From Acidimicrobiales bacterium (GTDB lineage Bacteria > Actinomycetota > Acidimicrobiia > Acidimicrobiales > Ilumatobacteraceae): a stretch of 32,443 bases of DNA. The notes below the pieces were generated by a model. It was not told the origin of the DNA. It worked only from the letters and a program-made list of their open reading frames with translations, and made no database searches. The DNA is taken from the NCBI GenBank assembly GCA_947465505.1, contig CANIBN010000007.1, positions 1-32,443 of the forward strand. Direction: 5' to 3'. Below, piece by piece: positions 7,913 to 15,460 of the stretch. How positions within the stretch are numbered: the first letter of the stretch is position 1; each line of letters opens with the position of its first letter. The translations under genes were made by a program, and so were the position numbers.

Positions 7913-9240
7913 TCGCCACGCGCCGATCCGACGCCGGGCACGGCCGGGCTCACGACGTATTCCGCCAACCGGCCTACCGAAGCATCGCTGAGCCGTGCTC
8001 GCACCCTTGTCCCCTGTTCCTCGTACGTTTCCGAGACCACTTCGCCCTCCCGTCTGATCGACGCCAAGACGTCTCCCCGGTCGTAGGGCACCATGAGTTC
8101 GGTGACCCGGGCCATCGCCCGGAGTCGATCCGACAGCGTACGCAAGAACCCATCGATGCCGGCGCCAGTGTGGGCACTCACGGCCACGGAACCCTCGTGC
8201 TGGCGCACCAGTCGGTCGGCCTCTTCGGGGGACAGATCGCTCTTGTTGAACACGATGAGTTCGGGCACACGTTCGGCGTCGATCTCCTCCAGCACGTCGT
8301 GAACCGCCTTGATCTGACCCTCAGGATCCGGGGAACTCACGTCCACGACATGAACGAGGAAGTCTGCGGTGGAAGCCACCTCGAGCGTGCTCTTGAACGA
8401 CTCGACCAGACCGTGAGGCAGTCGACGGACGAAGCCCACGGTGTCGGTAAGCAGCACCGGCTCGCCACCGGGGAGCGAGAGACGTCGGGTGGTGGGGTCG
8501 AGCGTTGCAAACAGGCGATCCTCGGCAAGCACCCCTGCATCGGTGAGCCGATTGAGCAGCGACGACTTCCCGGCATTCGTGTAGCCAACGATCGTGACGT
8601 TTGCGAGTCCGCTGCGGTCGCGACCCTTGCGTTGCAGCGAACGGGTACGACTCATCTCCGACAGCTCAGCGACGAGATGATCAATGCGGCGCTGAATTGC
8701 GCGCCGGTCCACTTCGAGCTTGGTCTCACCCTTGCCTCGAGTTCGCGTGCCGATGCCGCCGGACTGCTGCGACATGCTCGCCTCGGCACCACGACGCATA
8801 CGGGGCAGTCGGTACCGAAGGATCGCCAGTTCGACCTGCGCCCGACCCTCTTGGGTATGCGCGTTCTGGGCGAAAATGTCGAGAATCACCGCAGTGCGGT
8901 CGAGGGCGGTACGACCGAGCAGCCGTTCCAGGTTGTATTGCTGACCGGGATTGAGCTCGTTGTCGAACACCACGGTGTCGGCATCCACGGCAAGGCACAG
9001 TTCGCGCAATTCCTCGGCCTTGCCCTTGCCGATGAAGAACTTCGGGTCCGGCCGATCGCGAACCTGCACAAGCCTCGCCACCTCGTCAGCGCCCGCCGTA
9101 TCGACGAGCAGGTGGAGCTCCTCCAGCGAAGCCTCGGTGTCCTCAGCGTGGTCCGGGGGAAGCGTCACACCGACCAGCACGATGCGTTCACGAAACGACC
9201 GCTCGATGAGCGTCGTGCCGAGCGCCTCGTTGTACGGCAT
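7909..9240 (-). CDS. hflX: GTPase HflX
   Basis: GKGKAEELRELC, NELNPGQQYNLERLLG, VTIVGYTNAGKSSLLNRLT, LTDTVGFVRRLPHGLVESFKSTLEE-like, FNKSD. ORF extends to 9414 but ATG 9240 overlaps the dapF stop. Confidence 0.96.
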   Translation of the reverse strand: MPYNEALGTTLIERSFRERIVLVGVTLPPDHAEDTEASLEELHLLVDTAGADEVARLVQVRDRPDPKFFIGKGKAEELRELCLAVDADTVVFDNELNPGQQYNLERLLGRTALDRTAVILDIFAQNAHTQEGRAQVELAILRYRLPRMRRGAEASMSQQSGGIGTRTRGKGETKLEVDRRAIQRRIDHLVAELSEMSRTRSLQRKGRDRSGLANVTIVGYTNAGKSSLLNRLTDAGVLAEDRLFATLDPTTRRLSLPGGEPVLLTDTVGFVRRLPHGLVESFKSTLEVASTADFLVHVVDVSSPDPEGQIKAVHDVLEEIDAERVPELIVFNKSDLSPEEADRLVRQHEGSVAVSAHTGAGIDGFLRTLSDRLRAMARVTELMVPYDRGDVLASIRREGEVVSETYEEQGTRVRARLSDASVGRLAEYVVSPAVPGVGSARGE

Positions 9241-10040
9241 CAGAGATCGACAGAGATCGTTGCGACGTACTGCGAGGGACCGACAAGCGTCACCTGTCCG
9301 GGCGCCGGACTGTGCAGTCGAACGGTGGCGTCGCCGCCGTCCATGTGCACCACGACCTCGGACTCTGAAGGCGTCACGAGTCCCCACTGCACCGAAGCCC
9401 AAGCGCTTGCACACGCTCCGGTCCCGCAGGCCTCGGTGATTCCCGCACCGCGTTCGTGTACCCGCATAGTGATTGCGTGCGGCTCGGGGCCGGGCATCAC
9501 GATTTCCAGATTCACGTCGGGTACCTGCGAACCGATCTGTTGGAGGTTCACCACGGCAACGTCGTCCACACCGACCACGGTGTGCGGGTTCCCCATGTCC
9601 ACGTGCGCCACGGGGCGATCAGGGTGCACACCGACCTCCGCCCAGAAGGGCGATTCCTTACCCGCTGCGGGCGCACCCATGGCAACGCTTGCCTGAATCA
9701 CGGTCGGATCGTCGGTAACGGTGACCTCGACGAGACGCTCGCCCGCATCGGTAACGATCCGATAGGTGCCCGGCCGCGAGTCTCCGACCGCCTGGGCGAA
9801 GCAGCGAATGCCGTTGCCGCTCATCTCGGCACGGGAGCCATCTGCGTTGAACAGGATCATTCGCCAGGCCCCGTCCGGCCGGATATTCGCAAGAAGCAGG
9901 CCGTCAGCACCCAGTCCGCGCCGACGATCGCACCAGCGCCGCGCCAGTTCGCTACCCCGCCCCTCGGCGCCGCCGATCCACACGATGAAGTCGTTGCCGA
10001 GACCGTGATGCTTGGTCAGTCGAACTGTCGAGCCGCTCAT
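9240..10040 (-). CDS. dapF: Diaminopimelate epimerase
   Basis: MSGSTVRLTKHHGLGNDFIVW; SGNGIRCFAQAV; VDMGNPHTVV; ERGAGITEACGTGACAS. Confidence 0.96.
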   Translation of the reverse strand: MSGSTVRLTKHHGLGNDFIVWIGGAEGRGSELARRWCDRRRGLGADGLLLANIRPDGAWRMILFNADGSRAEMSGNGIRCFAQAVGDSRPGTYRIVTDAGERLVEVTVTDDPTVIQASVAMGAPAAGKESPFWAEVGVHPDRPVAHVDMGNPHTVVGVDDVAVVNLQQIGSQVPDVNLEIVMPGPEPHAITMRVHERGAGITEACGTGACASAWASVQWGLVTPSESEVVVHMDGGDATVRLHSPAPGQVTLVGPSQYVATISVDL

Positions 10041-10963
10041 CGGGCTACCGCTTCTGCGAGCACGGGCAATGCCTCCAACGGATCCGACTCGATATCGATC
10101 CAGCGTACGCGGGGGTCCCTGCGGAACCAACGATCCTGCCGGGTGGCGAACTGACGCGTCCGCACGATGATGGTGTTCACCGCCTCGTCGAGCGAGCAGG
10201 TTCCCTCGAGCACATCGAGGAGTTCTTTGTAGCCGAGCGCCTGCCGAGCGGTGCGAGACAGTTCCCCTGTTGCCAGTTGTTCCACCTCTGCGAGCAGGCC
10301 CGCCTCCATCATGCGATGCACCCTGCGCTCGATGCGCAGCGCCAGTCGCTCCCGTTGCCAGCGGAGGCCGACCTGCACGATGTCCGACGGCGGGTAGGAG
10401 TCCATACCCGGACCGAAGGAACTGAAAGGCCGGCCACTGCCCTCACACACCTCCAGCGCACGAACGATCCGGCGAGCATTGGTCGGCTCGATCTTTGTCA
10501 TCGCGACTGGGTCGAGCTCGCACAACCGGTGGAACATGCCGGTGAGGTTCTCCTCTGCCTCGCTCTCCAGACGAGCGCGCACCTCGGGCCACGATCCCGG
10601 AATCTCGAGACGGTTCACGATTGCGGAGAGATACAAGCCGGTCCCCGCTACAAGCACGGCGACCCCTTGCGAATCCGCTATCGAGCCCAGCGCGCGCTCT
10701 GCAACCCGCTGAAACTCGGCGACGGCGAACGACTCCCACGGTTCCACCAGGTCGAGACCGTGGTGCGGGACATCGCTGCGATCCTGTCCCGTTGGCTTGG
10801 CCGTACCGATGTCCATGCCGCGATAGACCTGCATCGCGTCCACCGCGATGATCTCGGCACCCGGCGTGGATCGCGCCAGTGCCATCGCAACGTCACTCTT
10901 GCCAGCAGCAGTAGCGCCAACGATGGCTACTGCGAGCGGTCGCTGATCGTGATGCGGGCTCAC
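10037..10963 (-). CDS. miaA: tRNA dimethylallyltransferase
   Basis: AIVGATAAGKSDVAMALA; AVDAMQVYRGMDIGTAKP; GTGLYLSAIV; RQFATRQDRWFRRDPRVRWID. Confidence 0.96.
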   Translation of the reverse strand: MSPHHDQRPLAVAIVGATAAGKSDVAMALARSTPGAEIIAVDAMQVYRGMDIGTAKPTGQDRSDVPHHGLDLVEPWESFAVAEFQRVAERALGSIADSQGVAVLVAGTGLYLSAIVNRLEIPGSWPEVRARLESEAEENLTGMFHRLCELDPVAMTKIEPTNARRIVRALEVCEGSGRPFSSFGPGMDSYPPSDIVQVGLRWQRERLALRIERRVHRMMEAGLLAEVEQLATGELSRTARQALGYKELLDVLEGTCSLDEAVNTIIVRTRQFATRQDRWFRRDPRVRWIDIESDPLEALPVLAEAVAR

Positions 10964-12381
10964 TGCCCCGACGTGACCGGGATGCGCACCCTGTGCGCGG
11001 CTTCGTGTACCACGGAACGAAAGACGCCCATCAGGTGGTGCGGTGCGGCCTGCACAATCTCCACCTCGGCGTACGAGCCGGGTCGGAGCGCTCTCGGTGG
11101 AACAAAGTGCACCAACTTGTTCTGGCGAGTGCGGCCGCTCGTCACCAACGGATCTTTCTTCGAGGGCCCTTCGACGAGCACCTCCTCGACACGGCCGACG
11201 CGGGCTTGGTGTTTGGCAAGAGCCGACCGCTCGATCACGATTCGCAGACGGGCAAATCGTTCAGAAGCCACGGCAGGATCGACAAAGTCGGCTTCCATCT
11301 CGGCGGCCTCCGTACCGGGCCGTGGCGAGAAAATGAAGGTGTAGGCGTAGTCGTACTCTGCGGCAGCGGCAACCTCGAGGGTACGGACGAAGTCGTCCTC
11401 GGTCTCACCGGGAAAGCCCACGATGATGTCCGTCGACACGGCGAGATCCGCCATGGCCGCACGGGCCTGGGAAAGACGCTCGAGGTAACGCTCAGCCGTA
11501 TAGCCACGGTGCATCGCTGCGAGCACTCGATCGCTCCCGCTCTGGAGCGGATAGTGGAGGTGCTCGCACACCGTGCCTGTTCCCGCCATCGCAGCAAAGG
11601 TCTCCGGGCGCATGTCCTTGGGGTGCGGGCTCGTAAAGCGCACCCGGCGAATCCCCTCGACGTTGCCAACGGCTGTCAGTAGTTCGGCAAACAGTGGCCG
11701 CAGACGAGCGTCGCTGTCTCCGCCCTGACGCGCAGCAAGTTGCAGATCGCGTCCGTAGGAGTTGACGTTCTGACCGAGCAGCGTCACCTCGGTAACGCCC
11801 TCCGCGGCGAGCGCCCGCACCTCGGCGACGACCTCGTCGAACGGGCGGCTGATCTCGACACCGCGCACGGCCGGCACGATGCAGAATGCGCAACTGTTGT
11901 CGCAGCCGATCTGGATGGTGACCCACGCGTTGTACGACGTCTCACGCTGAGCAGGCAGCGCTGACGGGAACAAGGCATGGTCGTCGATCACCGCCTGGTC
12001 GAAGATCTCGGTTACCGGGCCTCGCTTGCGCGCCTCGTCTACGAGGATCGCTGCGCGGTGCACATTGTGAGTCCCAAGCACCACATCGACGTAGGGAGCA
12101 CGGTCGCGCACCATGTCTTTGTCCTTCTGCGCCAAGCACCCTGACACCACGATCTGGCGTCCGTCCTGCTCCGCTTTCCAGGTCTTCAGGTGACCGAGGG
12201 TTCCGTACAGCTTGTTGTCAGCGTTCTCGCGGATACAGCACGTGTTGAGCACCACCACATCGGCGTCGGCCTCGGAGTCGGCTGCCACCATGCCGTCGGC
12301 CTCCAGCAATCCAGCGATGCGCTCGGAGTCGTGCTCGTTCATCTGGCACCCGAAGGTTCGAACGACGTACCGCTTGGCCAT
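10960..12381 (-). CDS. miaB: tRNA-2-methylthio-N6-dimethylallyladenosine synthase
   Basis: YVVRTFGCQMNEHDSERIAGLL; NTCCIRENADNKLYGTLG; radical SAM IQIGCDNSCAFCIVPAVRG; TRAM-like C-terminus. Confidence 0.97.
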   Translation of the reverse strand: MAKRYVVRTFGCQMNEHDSERIAGLLEADGMVAADSEADADVVVLNTCCIRENADNKLYGTLGHLKTWKAEQDGRQIVVSGCLAQKDKDMVRDRAPYVDVVLGTHNVHRAAILVDEARKRGPVTEIFDQAVIDDHALFPSALPAQRETSYNAWVTIQIGCDNSCAFCIVPAVRGVEISRPFDEVVAEVRALAAEGVTEVTLLGQNVNSYGRDLQLAARQGGDSDARLRPLFAELLTAVGNVEGIRRVRFTSPHPKDMRPETFAAMAGTGTVCEHLHYPLQSGSDRVLAAMHRGYTAERYLERLSQARAAMADLAVSTDIIVGFPGETEDDFVRTLEVAAAAEYDYAYTFIFSPRPGTEAAEMEADFVDPAVASERFARLRIVIERSALAKHQARVGRVEEVLVEGPSKKDPLVTSGRTRQNKLVHFVPPRALRPGSYAEVEIVQAAPHHLMGVFRSVVHEAAHRVRIPVTSGQ

Positions 12382-12387
12382 AGACGC

Positions 12388-12442
12388 AAAAGCCTAGGGC
12401 CTGAGCGAGCGCACCGAGGTGCGATCGGCCCAGGCCCTAGGC
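12388..12442 (-). terminator. Intrinsic terminator of recA: 12-bp perfect arms plus nested small hairpin, followed by TTTT on the minus strand
   Basis: GCCTAGGGCCTG (12392-12403) / CAGGCCCTAGGC (12431-12442), inner GCAC/GTGC at 12411-12422; minus strand continues TTTTGCG into the miaB start. Confidence 0.8.
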
Positions 12443-12463
12443 GGAACCCTGCGGCAGAGACCG

Positions 12464-13504
12464 TCAGTCGAGCTCGATGGGCTCTTCGTCCTCGGCGACG
12501 TACTCCTCGACGTTGTCGCCAAGGCCGGCGGCAATCTTCACCTTCTCGGAGACCTCCACCATGATCTCGGGATTGTCGTGCAGGAAGTTCTTCGCGTTCT
12601 CCCTGCCCTGACCGAGCTGCTCTCCCTCGTAGGTGAACCAGGCACCGGACTTCTTGATGATGGCAAGCTCGACACCGAGGTCGAGGACCGAGCCTTCGCG
12701 GCTGATGCCCTTTCCGTACATGATGTCGAACTCGGCCTGCTTGAACGGCGGAGCCACCTTGTTCTTGACGACCTTCACCCGGGTGCGGGAGCCCACGACT
12801 TCGGCGCCGTCCTTGATGGACTCGATACGGCGGATGTCGAGGCGAACCGACGAGTAGAACTTCAGTGCACGGCCACCCGGGGTGGTCTCGGGCGAGCCGA
12901 ACATGACGCCGATCTTCTCGCGCAACTGGTTGATGAAGACGGCGATGGTCTTGGTCTTGTTGAGGTTTGCCGTGAGCTTGCGCAGCGCCTGCGACATGAG
13001 GCGGGCCTGCAGGCCGACGTGACTGTCACCCATCTCGCCCTCGATCTCGGCCTTGGGGGTGAGTGCGGCCACCGAGTCGATGACGATGACGTCGAGCGCA
13101 CCCGAGCGGACGAGCATGTCGGCGATCTCGAGGGCCTGCTCGCCGGTGTCGGGCTGGGAGATGAGGAGCTGGTCGATGTCGACGCCGATCGCCTGGGCGT
13201 AGATCGGGTCCATGGCGTGCTCGGCGTCGATGTAGGCGCAGATGCCGCCATTGCGCTGGGCCTCGGCCACGAGGTGCATGGCGAGCGTGGACTTACCGGA
13301 AGACTCTGGCCCGAAGATCTCGACGATTCGGCCACGCGGGATGCCACCAATGCCGAGCGCAATATCCAGCGCCAGTGCTCCGGTGGGCACGGCCTCGATG
13401 GCCATGGTCTTCTTCTCGCCCATCCGCATGATGGAGCCCTTGCCGTACTGCTTGTCGATCTGGGCGAGCGCCATGTCCAGCGCCTTCTCACGATCAGTGC
13501 TCAT
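12464..13504 (-). CDS. recA: Recombinase RecA (no intein)
   Basis: [106 protein letters not shown]-type motif. Confidence 0.99.
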   Translation of the reverse strand: MSTDREKALDMALAQIDKQYGKGSIMRMGEKKTMAIEAVPTGALALDIALGIGGIPRGRIVEIFGPESSGKSTLAMHLVAEAQRNGGICAYIDAEHAMDPIYAQAIGVDIDQLLISQPDTGEQALEIADMLVRSGALDVIVIDSVAALTPKAEIEGEMGDSHVGLQARLMSQALRKLTANLNKTKTIAVFINQLREKIGVMFGSPETTPGGRALKFYSSVRLDIRRIESIKDGAEVVGSRTRVKVVKNKVAPPFKQAEFDIMYGKGISREGSVLDLGVELAIIKKSGAWFTYEGEQLGQGRENAKNFLHDNPEIMVEVSEKVKIAAGLGDNVEEYVAEDEEPIELD

Positions 13505-13635
13505 TGCCGTTCCTTTCGTTCCCGGGGGGATTCCGGGGTTTCGCCGCTTGTCGGGAGGCCGGATCCGCCGGACTCAATTCGGTGAGCAGGACCCTACGGA
13601 AGGGGTGTTACAGGGTTCCGCTAACGAACGACAGC

Positions 13636-13664
13636 AGTGTAACTGCGAACGATTGTTCGTGCAA
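13636..13664 (-). promoter_or_regulatory. recA promoter with LexA operator in the spacer: -35 TTGCAC (13659-13664), -10 TACACT (13636-13641), 17-bp spacer; SOS box GAACGATTGTTC 13647-13658
   Basis: Minus strand TTGCAC-GAACAATCGTTCGCAGT-TACACT; extended palindrome CGAACGATTGTTCG (13646-13659, half-sites CGAAC/GTTCG). Confidence 0.85.
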
Positions 13665-13676
13665 GCATATGTTCGA

Positions 13677-14183
13677 TCAGGGGCGCGATTCGCCTTTCCC
13701 AGACGGGCTTGCCCACATGTCCGTCGACTTGATTGCCTTGGCTTCCTGCTCCACGGTGAGTGCTGCCGGGAGGAGGTCCTCGGGAGTGTCGGGGAGGAAT
13801 TCGTTGCGGGTCGGCGGGTGTACACGAATGTCGAATGCCGACCAAACGGTCTGGGTGAACGGGTAGGTGATCACCGGCATCACGAGCGCGATAACTGCCC
13901 CAATGATCGCCATGGGGACCACCTGAAAGTCGGGATAGGTGGACGCGATGAACGCAGTCAGGAAAATCATCACGCTTCCGCCAGTGATGAACACGCCAAC
14001 GGTCATGGCCCCGAGTTCGAAGCCGTCCTGACCGCGGTTCCAACGCAGGCCGCACGTCTGGCAACGATCATGACGGCGGAACCAGGTGCGGAACCACGCC
14101 TTCTTGCCACCACACCACGGGCAACGCCGGAGCAGTGCGCGACCGACGAGCCTCGGGAAGGTGAAGTGGGTCGGGCGGCTCAT
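13677..14183 (-). CDS. DUF983-like membrane protein with zinc-ribbon-like cysteine pairs
   Basis: MSRPTHFTFPRLVGRALLRRCPWCGGKKAWFRTWFRRHDRCQTCGLRWNRGQDGFELGAMTVGVFITGG plus two hydrophobic segments. Confidence 0.7.
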   Translation of the reverse strand: MSRPTHFTFPRLVGRALLRRCPWCGGKKAWFRTWFRRHDRCQTCGLRWNRGQDGFELGAMTVGVFITGGSVMIFLTAFIASTYPDFQVVPMAIIGAVIALVMPVITYPFTQTVWSAFDIRVHPPTRNEFLPDTPEDLLPAALTVEQEAKAIKSTDMWASPSGKGESRP

Positions 14184-14311
14184 AGGGAGTCCTGTCTACC
14201 CGAATCGCCGGCGGTTCTGGGGTCCGCAGAGTCCGCCGAGCGGATGTCGGCCCAACAAGCGACGACGGGTGGTGGAGTTGGCGATCGCAGATGCCAGAAT
14301 GGGACCTCCTT

Positions 14312-14388
14312 GGTGGCCGTAGCTCAATTGGTAGAGCGACAGGTTGTGGTCCTGTAGGTCGCGGGTTCGATTCCCGTCGGTCACCCCA
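14312..14388 (+). tRNA. tRNA-His (anticodon GTG), encoded G-1, C73 and CCA
   Basis: GGTGGCCGTAGCTCAATTGGTAGAGCGACAGGTTGTGGTCCTGTAGGTCGCGGGTTCGATTCCCGTCGGTCACCCCA; loop TTGTGGT; G-1 opposite C73 is diagnostic for tRNA-His. Confidence 0.95.
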
Positions 14389-14422
14389 AAGGCAGCAGGG
14401 AGTCGTTAGACTTCCTGCTCCT

Positions 14423-14497
14423 GCCTCTCTAGCTCAACGGCAGAGCAACGGACTCTTAATCCGCAGGTTCTGGGTTCGAGACCCAGGGGAGGCACCA
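14423..14497 (+). tRNA. tRNA-Lys (anticodon CTT), encoded CCA
   Basis: GCCTCTCTAGCTCAACGGCAGAGCAACGGACTCTTAATCCGCAGGTTCTGGGTTCGAGACCCAGGGGAGGCACCA; loop CTCTTAA. Confidence 0.95.
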
Positions 14498-14499
14498 CA

Positions 14500-14525
14500 C
14501 TGACCAGCGCTTTTGCGCTGGTCAG
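14500..14525 (+). terminator. Hairpin terminator downstream of the tRNA genes
   Basis: CTGACCAGCGC-TTTT-GCGCTGGTCAG, 11-bp perfect stem, followed by tcccgtttt. Confidence 0.75.
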
Positions 14526-14556
14526 TCCCGTTTTGCGAAACAATTCTCGGCGCCAT

Positions 14557-15375
14557 TCAGCCGATGCCGGGGAAGTCGGGAACGTCGGTACTCACGCGCA
14601 GTGACCAGTTCGGTGAGCGCTTCTCGAGAAACGCCGTAACCCCTTCGCGGGCATCGACCTGACGTCCGAGCCACTCGAACGGAGCGGACTCGGCTCTCAT
14701 CATGGAACGCAGTGCCGGTGCCACATCGGCCCACAGCAGTTGCTTCGTCAGGGCCACCGAGGCAGGGGCCGCATTCGCAGCAACGTCCTGCGCCCAGGCG
14801 AGCGCTGCCGGAAGCACCTCGCCGGCTGGCAGTGCGCGGGACGCCACGCCCAACTCGGCGAGTTCACGTCCGCTGACCATGCGCCCCGAGAGCAGCAGGT
14901 CGGCGGCGCGCTCGATACCGGCCACCCGCGCAAGGAGGACATGAGCAGCCAGTTCCGGCATCATCCCCCGCCGGACGAAGGCGAACTGGCACTTCGCCTC
15001 CTCGGCAACGAACCGGACGTCGGCGCAGAGCGGGTAGGTGATACCGACGCCGACGGCGTGACCGTTGATGGCAGCAATGACGGGTTTGCGTATCTGCCAA
15101 GGCAGCACGAACTCGGTTCCCACCGCCTCGTCACGGTCTCGTTCCTCGCTGTCGAAGGTGTTGCCTCCTGAACTGAGGTCTGCTCCCGCACAGAAGGCTC
15201 GTCCCGTCCCCGTGAGCACCACCACGCGCACGTCGTCATCCTCGTGGGCAGCCATGAGGGCCGTCGAGAGTTCTCGGCCCATCCGGGCAGTCCACGAGTT
15301 CATCTGCTCCGGTCGGTTGAGCGTGACGAGCATGACGCCGTCGTTCACTGCCACGGTGATCTGCTGATACTCCAT
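14557..15375 (-). CDS. Enoyl-CoA hydratase/isomerase family protein
   Basis: MEYQQITVAVNDGVMLVTLNRPEQMNSWT; GRAFCAGADLSSGG; KPVIAAINGHAVGVGITYPLCADVRFVAE. Real start ATG 15375, not the 15576 ORF start. Confidence 0.92.
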   Translation of the reverse strand: MEYQQITVAVNDGVMLVTLNRPEQMNSWTARMGRELSTALMAAHEDDDVRVVVLTGTGRAFCAGADLSSGGNTFDSEERDRDEAVGTEFVLPWQIRKPVIAAINGHAVGVGITYPLCADVRFVAEEAKCQFAFVRRGMMPELAAHVLLARVAGIERAADLLLSGRMVSGRELAELGVASRALPAGEVLPAALAWAQDVAANAAPASVALTKQLLWADVAPALRSMMRAESAPFEWLGRQVDAREGVTAFLEKRSPNWSLRVSTDVPDFPGIG

Positions 15376-15460
15376 AGTTGTGACCCTAGGCCGCACAAGG
15401 CTCGACATCTGCGGGTCGGGGTGTCCCGAGTGCGGGCGGGCTGCGTGAGAACATGGGCGG

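Noticed and set aside
8170-9696. 508-aa plus-strand ORF antisense to hflX and dapF
   Set aside because: Opposes two unambiguous genes; no domain signal; typical GC-rich shadow ORF.
12419-13585. 388-aa plus-strand ORF antisense to recA
   Set aside because: Frame-mirror artefact of a high-GC gene; the sequence is a codon mirror of recA, rich in L/V/D/H/G, with no own start signals.
13659-13675. Second SOS box at the recA promoter (AAGCatatGTTC)
   Set aside because: Two mismatches in one half-site; only the perfect box at 13647-13658 is called.
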